A stretch of DNA of 64,000 bases from Sorex araneus (lineage: Eukaryota; Chordata; Mammalia; Eulipotyphla; Soricidae). The position numbers and the translations under genes were made by a program. How positions within the stretch are numbered: the first letter of the stretch is position 1; each line of letters opens with the position of its first letter. The notes beneath the pieces are model-generated. The model did not search any database, was not told the DNA's origin, and saw only the letters and a program-made list of their open reading frames with translations. Positions 10,876 through 22,291 of the stretch are shown here, piece after piece. The stretch is taken from the NCBI RefSeq assembly GCF_027595985.1, contig NC_073305.1:168640172-168704171 (forward strand), read 5' to 3'.

Positions 10876-11137
10876 TGATATGATCATCACTGTCATCCCA
10901 TTGCTCGTTGATTTGTTCAAGCGGGCACCAGTAATGTCTCTCATTGAGTGACTTATTCTTACTGTTTTTGGCATATCCAATATGCACGGGTAGCTTGCCA
11001 GGCTCTGCCATGCGGGCTCCATACTCTCAGTAGCTTGCTGGGCTCTCCGAGGGGGGAGGAGGAATCGAACTCGGGTCGGCCTCGTGAAAGGTGAATGCCC
11101 AACCACTGTGCTATCGCTCCAGCCCTGATATGATCAT
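10876..11137 (-). mobile_element. SINE-B with 12-bp target duplication
   Basis: The element spans 10,888-11,125 and is flanked by TGATATGATCAT at 10,876-10,887 and 11,126-11,137. It begins on plus with CACTGTCATCCCATTGCTCG, the reversed tail, and ends with the reversed head CTATCGCTCCAGCCC. There is no T-run at the 3' end, so this family ends without poly(A). Confidence 0.95.
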
Positions 11138-11179
11138 AATGCAATTAATTAATATTTCTAATTAATATTTTTCTTCCTT

Positions 11180-11620
11180 TCCAATTTTTATTTAGGCACC
11201 ATGATTTACAGTAATAGTAATAATAGAGTTTCAGGCATACAATGTCTTAACACTGCACCAAACACCGTTGTTAGTGAATTTCTACTAATATCTTAAGATC
11301 CCCTCCCACCTACTTCCACCCCATTTCTTTGGAAAACTTATTTATTTAAAAGTTCTAGTTATTTAATAGTTTGGGGACAATTTTCATTTGTGCTGATGCT
11401 TATCCTTATAATGGATAGTGCCAAGATCTTCTACTAGTGTCCTTATATTCCGTGTTCTCTACCTCAAGACCTCCACACCTAGCTTTCCCCCCACCTTACT
11501 TGCCATTCTGTTCTATAATCTAAGGCCAAGCATTTGTCATCATTTGATAACTTCCATTCCCTACTTTGTTTCTCTAGATACCAAAAATGAGAAAGGTCAT
11601 TTGGTATTTGTCCTTGACAA
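11180..11620 (-). mobile_element. Family R retroelement 3' region, minus orientation
   Basis: TTTAGGCACCATGATTTACAG follows a T-rich run, then a CCCCTCCCACCTACTTCC pyrimidine block and further family body to about 11,620. The order matches the copies at about 255, 17,270 and 36,650. Frames through it are not genes. Confidence 0.65.
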
Positions 11621-11854
11621 ATACAGTTAATGAGTTTTATCTAATGAGCAAATGCAGAACTCAACACCAGTAATAGAAAATAAACATTCTTTACAAATGT
11701 ATATGTAAAATAAATATCCAGCACAATGAAAGTTTATGATACATAAATTAGTAATATTATGATACACAATTTAGTATCAATACTTTGAGAACTTCAAAAG
11801 CTGTTCACGATTTCTAAGAAAATATCATAATTTAAAATAAAAAGTATTTAATAA

Positions 11855-12295
11855 TTGAGATAAGTACCAGGAGGTTTGTTCCACAGTTTGAAAGCCAGCT
11901 GCACATGTTGGCAGAAAAGGCAGCTCCGTTAGAGAAGAAAACACTAAGTAAAGGGTGTTTGGAGGACCTGTTTGGGATGGGAGATGCGAGCTGAAAGCAG
12001 ACTATAGACTGAACACGATGGCCACTCAATACCTCTATTGCAAATCACAACACCCCAAAAGAGAGAGAGAACAAAAGGGAATGCCCTGCCACAGAGGCGG
12101 GGTGGGGTGGGAGGGGATGGGTTGGGGATGGTGGGAGGGATGCTGGGATCGTTGGTGGTGGAGAATGGGCACTGGTAGAAGAATGGGTATTCGATCATTG
12201 TATAATTGAAACGCAAGCACAAAAATTTGTAAGTCTACAACTGTACCTCATGGTGATTCACTGATAAAACTATTTTTTAAAAAAGCATTAAAAAT
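11855..12295 (+). mobile_element. Family R retroelement, plus orientation
   Basis: The body (GGAGGTTTGTTCCACAGTTTG, CAGACTATAGACTGAACACG, CCACTCAATACCTCTATTGC) and the 3' end (GGCACTGGTAGAAGAATGGG, TACCTCATGGTGATTCACTG, ATAAAACTATTTTTTAAAAA) match the copy at 22,300-22,795 block for block. The reading frames on both strands are incidental. Confidence 0.85.
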
Positions 12296-12305
12296 AAATA
12301 AAAAC

Positions 12306-12550
12306 TGTAGCACTGTCATCCTGTTGCTCGTCGATTTGCTCAAGCGGGCACCAGTAACGTCTCCATTGTGAGACTTGTTGTTACTGTTTTTGGCATATCG
12401 AATACACCACAGGTAGCTTGCCAGGCTCTGGCGGGTGGGCAGAATACTCTTGCTAGCTTGCCGGGATCTCTGAGAGAGACGGAGGAATTGAACCCAGGTT
12501 GGTTGCGTGCAAGGCAAACACCCTACCTGCTGTGCTATCACTCCAGACCT
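12306..12550 (-). mobile_element. SINE-B copy, minus orientation
   Basis: It begins with the reversed tail (AGCACTGTCATCCTGTTGCTC) and ends with the reversed head (GTGCTATCACTCCAGACC). It lies just downstream of the A-rich end of a family R copy. Confidence 0.9.
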
Positions 12551-12886
12551 ATTTAAAACAAAATAGTGATGATATTTATAAAACAAACATATAATTTGCA
12601 ACTATAGAAATATTAATAAAGTTATAATCTTATATATAAAAACTGATAAAAAGTAGATGCAATGAGAAATCAGCAAACTAATCTATATATTTCAAGAAAA
12701 AGTGAAATCAAGATAGAAGAAAAGATATGAGAAAAATAATCTAATACAAAATGACACTTATAATTAATAAAACACAACTCATTTACTGAAGTCAACCTTT
12801 GATGAGTGAATAAAATATAAAAAAATCACTGTAATAGTAACAATATCATAAATTGTGAAAAAATACACTAAAATGTTCACAAGCAT
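12551..12886. other. Unassigned AT-rich stretch
   Basis: A-rich sequence with many AATAAA-like words but no recognisable element or gene. Confidence 0.4.
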
Positions 12887-12887
12887 G

Positions 12888-13425
12888 AGTGATCACGAAA
12901 TCCCATTAATCACCGTTTTCTCGAGTGGGCTCAGTAACCTCTCCATTTGTCCTCTCCCTGAGATCTTAGAAGTCTCTCTCCACTCGGCCCTCCCAATGAT
13001 GTTGCACTGGAGGCTCTTTCAGGGTCAGTGGAATGGGATCCAGCTTGTTACTGAATTTAGCATATGAATACACCATGGGAAGCTTGCAAGGCTGTCCCAT
13101 GTGGGGAGGAAGCTCTCAGAAGCTTGCCAGTTTCTCCCAGAGGGAGAAGTAGGCTACAATATATTGCGCGGCCCCAAAGTGGCCACGCATCTGGGAGCTC
13201 ACTATTAAGTCTCTGGATGTTGGCTGTTGGGTTCCTCTGCCGGTACCTTTATGCGTGAGGCCCAAACGAACATGTGGAGAGGGGCCTCGAGCATGGCTGT
13301 AGCTAGGTTCTGGTGGTCTTCGGCCATGGGAGTTCTGCTTGGGGTGGGGAGGGAAGCTGGGGCCCATCCCCTCTGAGGAGCTCTGGGGAAGACAGCTAGG
13401 CGTGTGGGCAAGAGACTCTCTGCTA
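12888..13425 (-). mobile_element. Composite C retroposon, minus orientation, partial
   Basis: It shares blocks with the full copy at 37,904-38,569 in reverse: TCGAGTGGGCTCAGTAACC, TGGAGGCTCTTTCAGGGTCA, AGTCTCTGGATGTTGGC and GAGCATGGCTGTAGCTAGG. About 130 bp of the middle is missing compared with 47,308-47,985. Frames on both strands are not genes. Confidence 0.8.
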
Positions 13426-13429
13426 AAAT

Positions 13430-14125
13430 GTTATGTTTATTAAATTTGAATACAGCTAAAATCAATAGTTTCTTGGGAAAAATATAAGTTTAAATAAGGA
13501 AATTTGGATTTATATTTTAATATATTTAAATTTCCCTCCTGAACCTGTTTCAAAAGGGAAATGGTTTCTTTAAAAATTGACTTGGAAATTACATGTACCA
13601 GTGATATAAAACATATATCTGAAAATTAAAGTTCCAGAGAATAGAAATTTGGCAAAAATTTCCTTAATTTATATCAGGGAGTTAGGGGTGGAGTGGGGAG
13701 TGGGTGGGGATAATGAAACATTCCAGAGCTCTCCTGGGGAGAGAAAAGGAAGTTAAATAAAAAGAGCAGTAAAGGTTTTCTAACACTCTTACTAGAGGGA
13801 GATGGCAGACAAGCAGAAAGCAATAAAGCAACTTGAAGAAGTTTAGTAGGCAGATGTTTGTGATTGATTATGTGAGCAAAGAAAGGAAAATCAACTGTTG
13901 GCAATCTGAAATTGCATTGAATATGTATAGTGCTTTGGATATTCATTTTGATTACGTTATTTCTTCCAATCTATGAAAATTGACTCTTCTTCCATTTTCT
14001 TGTATTTTCTTCTATTTTAATAGTCTCATATGCTCATGCACACACATGCACACACATCTACATATACATTGTTTGCATATGTAAATACAAGTTACTTTTG
14101 CGTGTTAATTGTTTAGTCAGCTCCT
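13430..14125. other. Unassigned stretch between repeats
   Basis: No element is recognised. A CA-rich patch at about 14,035-14,060 and AT-rich sequence precede the L1 remnant. Confidence 0.4.
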
Positions 14126-14686
14126 TTGTTGTATTGGTTTATTGTTTCTAAGAGTTTTTTAGTGGGGTCTTAGTGTCTTCCATGTATATTGTTGTCTGCA
14201 AGTCTTAGTAGTTTAACTTGTCAGTTTCAGTAACTTCAATTCTTTTTCTTGCCTAATTGCTGTGACTAAGTGAGAGTAAGTATCCTTGCTTAGTAGCTGA
14301 TCTTAGAGGGAAGCTTTTCAGTTTTACATCATTATGATGCTGTCTTTGGGTTTGTAAAATATGGCCTTTACTATCTTGAAATTGGTTCCTTTCTTCCATA
14401 CAAGTACCACATGCTAACCGATTGCACCACTGGAGCTCCCTATTTTATTGAGTATTATTTAAAAACTAAGTAATGTGTGTTAAATCTTGCTAAAGCTTTT
14501 GTCAATTGATGTGATCATATGATTTTTATCTTTTGTTTTGTTATTATGTTGAATAATAATAATTGATTCACATATGTTGAACCTTCCTTGAGTCCCAGAA
14601 ATAAATGCAACTCGATCTCATGCATGTTCCTTTTGTAATGTTAGTGAATTCAGTTCAATAAGATTTTATTGAGGATATCTGCATCT

Positions 14687-14852
14687 AATGACCAGAGTGA
14701 AAATAAAGTGGATAGGGTGCTTGCCTTGCATGCTGCTGACCTGGGTTTGATCCCGGTTCTTCATATTGTTCCCTGATCCATATCAGGAGGAATCCCTGAG
14801 TCCTGATCCAGAGGTAAGCTCTGAGCAACACTGAGGTGTGACCAAAAAATTT
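14687..14852 (+). mobile_element. SINE-A copy inserted in L1
   Basis: It spans GACCAGAGTGAAAATAAAG to the A-rich GTGTGACCAAAAAATTTAAA tail. The flanks share TTTTATT, then GATATCTGCATCT versus AATATTTGCATCT, a long target duplication that has since diverged within the L1. Confidence 0.85.
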
Positions 14853-15696
14853 AAAAAAAGAGAGAAATTTTATTAAGAATATTTGCATCTGTAATCATCA
14901 GGAGTATTTTGCCCTATAGTTTTTCCTTTCAGTTACACTGCTGTTTGCTTTTGGTATCACAGTAATATTGACTCCACAGAAGTTTCCAGGAAGGATTCTT
15001 GTTTTGTCCATAGTCCAGAAGAGTTTAAGGAGTGCAGGTAATAAATTTTCTATAAAGGTTTGGTAGAAGTCACTAGTGAAGCCATTTGGATCTACATTTG
15101 TATTCTTGGGTAAATTTTTTAATTGCTCTTTCACTGTTCTTACTTGTGATTTATCTGTTAGGATTTTCTACTGCCTCTAAACAGCAATGGAAGGTAATAC
15201 AACTTTTAAACCTGTTCATTTATTTTAGATATTAAGCATAGTGGCATAAATTTGTTCATTATAACCACTTATCTTTTGTATTTTTGAGGCCCATGTTGTA
15301 ATTTCTCCTTTTTAATTTCTGATATGATTTATAATGGTTTTCTTCCATTTCTTCCTTATGTATCTAGATAAGGGTTTATCAGAATTACTTAGTCTTCAAA
15401 ATAACAGCTTCTGGTTTTATTAGCTCTTTATATTGTTTTCCTGGTTTCTATTTAATTGACTTCTACTATTTTTATTTTATCTTCATTATACTTTCTTTGT
15501 GTTTCATTTGTCGTTCTTTCTCTAGCTTCTCAAGATGTGAGGTTAAGTAATTTATTTTAGTTTCTACCTGTTTCCTGACATAAAGATGTATTGCTGTGAA
15601 CTTCCTCTTAGCACTCCTGTTGTTGCATTCCATAATTCTGATAAATTGTGTCTTCATTCTCATTTGTTTTAAAGAATATTTTAATTATTAGTCATT

Positions 15697-15863
15697 TTTG
15701 CAGGGTAGGGCACACCTGGCAATGCTCAGGGATTACTGTTCGCTCTGCACTCGGGAATTTCTCCTGCTGATGCTTTAGTAACTATATGGGATGCCAGAAT
15801 TTTGAACTGGGTCAGTTGCATGGAAGGCAACTGCCTTACCCATTGCATTATTACTCCATCCCC
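15697..15863 (-). mobile_element. SINE-A copy inserted in L1, minus orientation
   Basis: Its order on plus is GGGCACACCTGGCAATGCTC, GCTCTGCACTCGGGAATTT and CATTATTACTCCATCCCC. Flanking AAAGAATATTTTAATT and AAAGAATCTTTTAATT form the diverged target duplication. Confidence 0.85.
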
Positions 15864-16559
15864 AAAGAATCTTTTAATTCTTCTTTGATTTCTTTTGGAC
15901 CCACTGGTTGTTCAACATCATGTAATGTAGTTTCTAATCTTCGGATTTTTCCCTAACTTTCTTTTATGGTTAATTTTTACCATCGAGATGTTGTGTTCTG
16001 AGAAGACTTCAAGTGATTTCTACTTTCTTGATTTTAGGGACATTCATATTATGTTCCAGCATGTAATCTATCTTGGAGACTATCCTGTCTGTAGTAAGAA
16101 AAATGTACACTCTGAGTTGGGGATAGAGGGTCTTTTCATGTCTTTAGACCCAGTTCTTCCAGTCATTCATTTGGGGCTCTTGTTTCCTTGTTTCAGATTA
16201 CTGTACAGATTGCACCTGCTGCTTTGATTTTTATTCCCCTTGAAGGTTTGTTACATGCAATTCTTGCATTTCATCTGAGTCTACTTACCTCCTTTCCATT
16301 TTCCTCCTATTTTTAGACCTTTGTATATTATTCTGCTTCTGATTGGAATTTTCCTGCTTTTTGTAGATCACTGGATATCCTTTGTAGAGCTGTTTTAAAA
16401 GGAGTAAATGTTCCAGCTGTGGATTTTTCTCCTAATGCATTTTTTAAAAATAGTTCCCTTAACTCCAAGTGATAATCTAGCATGATTGATGATTCTTGAT
16501 TGGAGATAGTATTCTTTCAGTATTTGAACAGTATTCTTCCATTAGCATTTTGCTTGAAC

Positions 16560-17265
16560 ATTTCAGTTGAGAATTCTGTTGTAAGCTAATGCAAGAACTA
16601 GGTAATAAGTACTAGCAGGAGACATATATTAGTTAGACCTGGAGAGAGGGGCTCATGGGCAGCCTGCCCAGTGAACTGCAGTAAAAAGAACTAAAATCCA
16701 GTTGCAGGGATTAAAGATCAAGTTTGCATGCATACTAGTTAACTCAGCAAACTGTAGAGACTGAACAACAGATGAGGATGCACTCTCATAGATCATGCAT
16801 TTTGGGAAGGATGAGACAACAGTTTTGACTGAGCATCCTTCTCTCAGGTTTCCAGATTCTAGCCTCTTGCTCTGCTGGGGGATGCTCACCTCCATATTGG
16901 TAGTAGTAAGACTTCCCAAGGTGCCATTGCTCAGCCACAATTCCAGGTGTTACTTCCCTGGGACAGTCCCCTATGGGTCACCCACACTTCCGGGCTTTCC
17001 AACTCCTCACTCTGGATTTTTCATCTGTTCCTCCCCTGCCTCTCTGGTACCCCAGAACCTCTCATTTTCTGCAGCTACCGCAGTCATCTAAGCTGTTCAG
17101 TACAGATTGGGACTTTGTTTTTGATATTGTGATGAGACAGTACTGAGTTAAATAAGGATTGAGTACTTGATGTATATTAAAATCAGTTTATAGACATCCC
17201 AACTAAATCAACTGCTTGAGGATAGCACAGCAAATGTTATGTTTTTGTCATTTTGAACTTTTTAA
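16560..17265. other. Unassigned stretch
   Basis: Mixed-composition DNA with overlapping frames of 61-98 residues on both strands. None shows recognisable domains or splice context, and I call no gene. Confidence 0.35.
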
Positions 17266-17267
17266 AT

Positions 17268-17640
17268 TTTATTTTATTTTAGGCGCTGTAGTTAATAATA
17301 ATGTTAATGGTAGGAATTCTTGCATAAATCATACTTCTCTCTCTCTTTCTCTCTCTCTCTCCCTCTCTCCTTTGGGGCATTATGTTTTGAAATACAAATA
17401 CTAAATGGTTACCAGGTTTGTTCCTTTTCCCGTTTTCGGCATGCATTTCTTATCCAGAGTGGTCATTCCCAACTATCTTTGTCACAGTGGCCCCTTCTCT
17501 ATCCCAACTGCCTTCTCTCCCCAGAACTTTAGGCAGATTTCCAACCGTAACTGATTCTCCTGGCCTTTGCTTCTACTGTTCTTGGATATTAGTCTCATAT
17601 TATGCTTTTTATTAACCTCCCCCAAATAAGTGCAATCATT
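17268..17640 (-). mobile_element. Family R 3' region with (CT)n, minus orientation
   Basis: A T-rich start and GGCGCTGTAGTTAATAATA are followed by a CT microsatellite at about 17,336-17,372 and a TTTGGGGCATTATGTTTTG block, as in the copies near 44,930 and 59,450. Confidence 0.65.
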
Positions 17641-17649
17641 CTAGATTTT

Positions 17650-17812
17650 TGTTTTGTTTTGATTTTGGACCACATCGAGCAATGCTCAGGGCTTGCTCCT
17701 GGCTTGCACTTTAGGAAAAACTCCTGGCAGGTTCAGGGGGCTTATATGTGGTGCCAAGGACTAAACATATATTAGGTACTTGCCTACGCACTGTACTATC
17801 TTTCTGCCCCCA
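17650..17812 (-). mobile_element. SINE-A copy, minus orientation, diverged
   Basis: GGACCACATCGAGCAATGCT, CTTGCTCCTGGCTTGCACTT and GCACTGTACTATCTTTCTG are in reversed SINE-A order. Short TCTAGAT repeats flank it. Confidence 0.75.
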
Positions 17813-17819
17813 GAATCTA

Positions 17820-18935
17820 GATATTAATCTGCTCATTACTGAGACCATGTTTTGTACTATATGTATCTTTTTCATGGTAATGTGAGATGCTTCCGTGAAA
17901 ATCCTCTATAGGTCTAAGGCTGAGTTGAAGGTTGAAGGCCACATATGAGTCACTATTTTGTTGACTGGTAAATAGCTTTAACTCTGGGGTCTCATTTTAG
18001 TCAGACTCATTTCATTGAAGGCAATCATTTTACTGAGGGCAGTCATCCAGCCTTTCAAGGTGGAACATTCCATGGCTTCACTTCCTGGGATACTATAATA
18101 TTAATTATAGTATAATTAATAATATGTTAATTATAATATAGTATTATAAATACCCTTGAGGAGTATGAGGAAAATATTCTTTGAATCCCTTTTTATTTAT
18201 AGAACAGGTGGTCAATTCTTTGGGCATAATAGTGAAGTATATAGATCAAGCTACCCCATTTAGAATTCGACAAAGCAGACTTTGACTGTCACTTTGAAAA
18301 TTTAAAATTGGAGAACTATCTGGATTAAATTTCAAGTTTCATTATAATCAAAAAAACTGATTGAGTTTACTTAAAATAACATATGTCTAGGTCAAAGCAT
18401 CCTTGTTTAACATTCCAAGAGATTTTATTTCAATTTTAAAAATATTTTTATTCCTCTCTGTTTAAAAGATGTTCATTTTCCTATATACGGTCTGTTGTTC
18501 TGAAAAAAAATTATGTCCTTATAAATAAAAGTCTTGAGGTACTTGGTACCACTTTGACTTTAGTAACACAATAAAGTGATATTTACATGGGTGAAGTCTT
18601 GGTTTTAATCCCCAGTTATGAAAAAAATGAGAGTCCTATTTGGTACAGTGATGAGAACTCCCTGTCTCAGTTTTCCACGGTGAATTTTTTCCCCGACTTT
18701 TCTTCCGCCAAGTCAATAGCAACATAAAAGCTCTGAGCTTTGTGATGGTCAAATTTGTATCAGACATCTCTAAAAAGTTTATTTCTCTAGACTTTTTTCT
18801 CAAGACTTCTTCCTGAACAATAAGGGATGGAAATAACTCCATTTCTAAACAGATAAGTGTACCGGTTACATTTTTAACCTGTCCAAGCTTTCTATTCTAA
18901 ATATTTTGAAAAATTGAGTGGACTTATATACAGTT
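17820..18935. other. Unassigned AT-rich stretch
   Basis: No element or gene is recognised. A palindromic TTAATTATAGTATAATTAA patch lies near 18,102-18,140. Confidence 0.4.
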
Positions 18936-18939
18936 TCAC

Positions 18940-19432
18940 CTAACTTTGAGATTTTTCATGTACAAATCTCAATGTTCAGTACCAAAGATGACTCTCTTGC
19001 ATGGGAACTGAAACACAGACACCAGTTTTTCTCTGTGATATATAGACACTTGGGAAAGTAAGGAGATGGTTGCCAGATGTTTGGAAAATCAGTATGATCT
19101 GGAAAAACAACATCAAAGGATTTCCTTCCACTCCTTGGTCTGAAAAAAATCAGAATCCACTTTAAAGGACATCTGATTTCACCTTTCTTTGCAGCTGCAT
19201 GGTATTTTATTGTGTATATATACCACATCTTCATAACCTACTCCTCTGTCATTGGATTCCTAGATATAGGATTCCTAGATATATCTTAGCTATTGTACTA
19301 AGTGCTGCAATAAATAACGGTGTGCATAGATCCTTTTGAATTAATGTTGTTTTCTCTTTGAGTTAGATGCCCGAAAGTGGAATTGCTGGGTCACATGGCA
19401 GCTTATGTGGTATAAAAAATAACTGGATGAGG
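18940..19432 (-). mobile_element. Old L1 3'UTR remnant, minus orientation
   Basis: TGGTATTTTATTGTGTATATA, TACCACATCTTCATAACCTA, GCTGCAATAAATAACGGTG and GTGGAATTGCTGGGTCACAT on plus are the antisense L1 3'UTR blocks in their usual order. The 92-residue minus frame here is not a gene. Confidence 0.85.
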
Positions 19433-19434
19433 AA

Positions 19435-19880
19435 CTGTGAGGAACTGTAGTGTAGTAAAGGGGGGATTCCTAGATTACCCTGACCCTAGAGAATAGGGGT
19501 GAGAAAAGTATACGGACAGAAAAGGAAAGAAATAGAGGGAGGAGGGGAGGAGGAAGATGATAAAGATAGATAATAAAGGTACAGGGGTCAGGGGGCTTGG
19601 TTATGCCAGTGATATGACAGAGTGGTATAGATGGATATTCAAAATGAATACTCACAACACTGACACTGAAAACATGAACCCTAAACTATTACCACCGAAC
19701 ATTGAAATGTGACTGGCAAGATGGCAAGGAGAGGGAGTAGTGAAGTGTCGAAAGGAGGTAGAAGGGGTCATGGGAACACTGATGGAGGGAAGTTGACACT
19801 GTTAGTGAAATTGATACTGGAATACTGTATGCCTATCTGTTAGTGGGCAACATGATCCTTTAAATACATGGTATCTTAGT
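19435..19880 (+). mobile_element. Family R-like 3' region, diverged
   Basis: GAAGGGGTCATGGGAACACTG, GGAGGGAAGTTGACACTG and ATACTGTATGCCTATCTG parallel family R 3' blocks, and it lies inside the L1 3'UTR remnant. The poly(A) tail is weak. Confidence 0.45.
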
Positions 19881-19906
19881 CAAGCAAAATATGGTGTTTC
19901 CTAAAA

Positions 19907-19908
<2 letters not shown>

Positions 19909-19964
<56 letters not shown>
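19909..19964. repeat. (CT)n microsatellite
   Basis: About 27 uninterrupted CT units. The Ser/Leu frame is an artefact. Confidence 0.97.
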
Positions 19965-19969
<5 letters not shown>

Positions 19970-20169
19970 TTCAGCTCTTCAGGTGGCAGGATGAACTCCA
20001 TAATATAAATACTGAGCAGAATTTTGTTGATTGCTCTTGTGATTTCAGCAGACTTCTATCTGGAGGATACAAAGGAAAAGAAGAAGAGCGGCTTAGACCC
20101 AACCCTAGGGTGATACATTCCGCTTGGATAAAATTGAAATTATTTTTCCCCATGGCTTCCAAGCCTTGA

Positions 20170-20728
20170 CAGACCTAATGAGAATAAAGGGCTTATAATA
20201 CTTAATAGTCATTGCATTTAGACTCCTCTCTTAAATGACAAAGTGTCTCCGTGAGAAGGGACTAAGACTAGAAATCAAGAGACTTGAGCTTTTAATATTG
20301 TTTTCCTCTAATTTTCTAAATCATGTAAGCCAGTCATTTTCTTTATTCTGCATTTAATTTCTTTGTTAAAAAAAAGCATGGCTAGCATAATCTTTATATA
20401 CTCTTCAATAATCTTCTTATCTGCTCGAGCAAATCGATGAACAATGGGATGACAGTGTAACAGTTCTAATACTTTTATACAATTCTAACAGTGATAATAC
20501 AATTCATAGCAAGAAGACTATGCATAAATGTGCATAAATTGTGCACTAGGTCTGTATTCTGGAATATTAGTGAATGAGTGAGTAGAAACTATGGGGGCAG
20601 AGAACTGTTTTCTTTTGGAAGAACTGGATGTACATCCAAGGTGAATCTGTGGCTATACAACAAAATAAAATACTTGTTCCAACAGAGGTCAAAAGGTAAA
20701 ATGAGAATATCTGATACAGACTAGTGAA
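20170..20728. other. Unassigned stretch with SINE-B tail fragment
   Basis: Only 20,415-20,466 is recognised: CTGCTCGAGCAAATCGATG and AACAATGGGATGACAGTG form the 3' end of a plus-oriented SINE-B whose 5' part is missing. Confidence 0.55.
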
Positions 20729-21410
20729 GGGGTGGATTTCCCGGTGAATTTAGTCACCACTGTAAATCCCACACCGATCAGAATGGATAATGGGATGAAA
20801 CGGGGGGGGGGGGGCGGGTGGGAGATGAGAAGACAGTGCAGATAAAAGGAGACCCCCAGCTCTTTCCGGAGACTGCAGGATCAAGCAGGGCTGAGCGCCT
20901 GGACAGAGGGTTGAGCACAGACAGGCCTCATAGATCCAGAAAGGGCAGGATACAAGCAGGGCTCAGACGCCCAGGAAAGCTCAGATGCAGGCAGTGACAA
21001 GGTGCTGGGCACAGAGCCGAGACAGGGTGACAGGAAATGCGGAGGGTCAGTTGGGAGGCCCAGAGACAGCTACAGAGCGCAGGGATCTTGTCCATGCACA
21101 CTTACTGTCCCTGGGTAGAAACTCGGGAAAGCTTAAAGGGGGTTAGTGAGCAACACAGGGTTGGGATAGGCCGTCATTCACGGGATGCGAGTAGGAAGAG
21201 ACAGGGAAGTCATACATGGGACAGCACAGCCTCAGTTACAGGGTTGGTGACGTTGTTCATGGGTGAAGGAGAGGCCTGTTCAGCTGGGGAGGGACTATAT
21301 CCATGTACTTTATCTGTACAACAAGCTCTAACTTTCAATCTTCAGAGTTTCGTATGCAAATCTTCCATACCATTCTCTTGAACCCACCAGTGCGGGAAAA
21401 TCCACTTTTG
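20729..21410. other. GC-richer block with G-run and inverted ends
   Basis: The block is richer in G and C than its surroundings. It has a run of 13 G at 20,802-20,814 and a GATAAAAG TATA-like word near 20,839. GTGGATTTCCCGGTG at its left is partly inverted relative to GCGGGAAAATCCAC at its right. I cannot assign it; an LTR fragment or a short DNA transposon are the options. The 114-residue plus frame inside is unrecognised. Confidence 0.35.
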
Positions 21411-22289
21411 CTCTAACATATAAAATATAGTCATTAATTTTTTAATCTTTTCATTATTACAAATTTAAAAGACCTCTGATACAAGAATAACTTCTCCCAG
21501 TTTGATTAGATTATTATTGCTGTTCCAGATATGTATCTTTCATAAACATGCACTTGTGTATATATTAACAGATACACACTAACTCATGCTCCACCAGCAC
21601 AAGAGCAAGTGCATTCACTCATCTAGTTATGAGCCATTGAAACAGACTTCGGATAATTTAATTGCTAATGACATAAGAGAATTGAAGGAAGCACAAACAC
21701 TAGAATAATAACATTCAGGAAACAGTATCAGCGGTTTCTGTCACAACAAACGCTGCTGCTTTCAATGGTGAACCATAAGAACAAGAAAGGAAAGCTCTGA
21801 CTATGATTTCTGACTTGTGACTCAAAATTTTAGACCTGCAAGAGAAAACCTGACTAGGGAAACTTGGGGTTTATGCTTCCCTCTTAGCAAGATGAAAGAC
21901 TTCGTCTTGTTTTGATGTAACTCCACTACTGCAAACAAGGGAAGAGGTAGGGATCTGGGAGATGCAAATTTCCAAAGGAATGTGAACAAGGTCTGAACAG
22001 TTAAAATCAACAAACATCTATTGTAGGTAGTTTTTGAAAACAGACTGAACTTTCTTTAAAGAACAATCACCATGCATTCTCCAAGACTAAATGTTTAAAA
22101 ATATCTTCTCATTTATTTAAAAAATTAACATTGTTTTAAATATTTAAAAAATTTTTGTTAATATTTTCCCAAAAAATCAACATTGCTTTTTTTTTAAGAT
22201 TGTATTATGGCTAAGCTTGATGTTCTAGAATATATACCACATCTATTTCTAGATTGTAAGTAATCCCTGATACATCCTTGAGACTATTG
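21411..22289. other. Unassigned AT-rich stretch
   Basis: No element, gene or long simple repeat is recognised. Confidence 0.4.
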
Positions 22290-22291
22290 AA

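Larger units (their letters stand above)
14130..16560 (-). mobile_element. L1 ORF2 remnant including RT domain
   Basis: The plus strand matches antisense L1 ORF2 in order: TTTTTCTTGCCTAATTGCTG, GATCTTAGAGGGAAGCTTTTCAG, the RT region, and then the ORF2 linker at 15,880-16,250. The minus-strand frame 14,898-15,134 carries a readable RT segment (DPNGFTSDFYQTF, then NITVIPKA). Stops and frameshifts elsewhere make it inactive. SINE copies at 14,687-14,850 and 15,697-15,863 interrupt it. Confidence 0.85.

Noticed and set aside
14898..15134. Readable reverse transcriptase segment that might suggest an active element
   Set aside because: Only about 70 residues are open, and the rest of the L1 on both sides is frameshifted and split by two SINEs.
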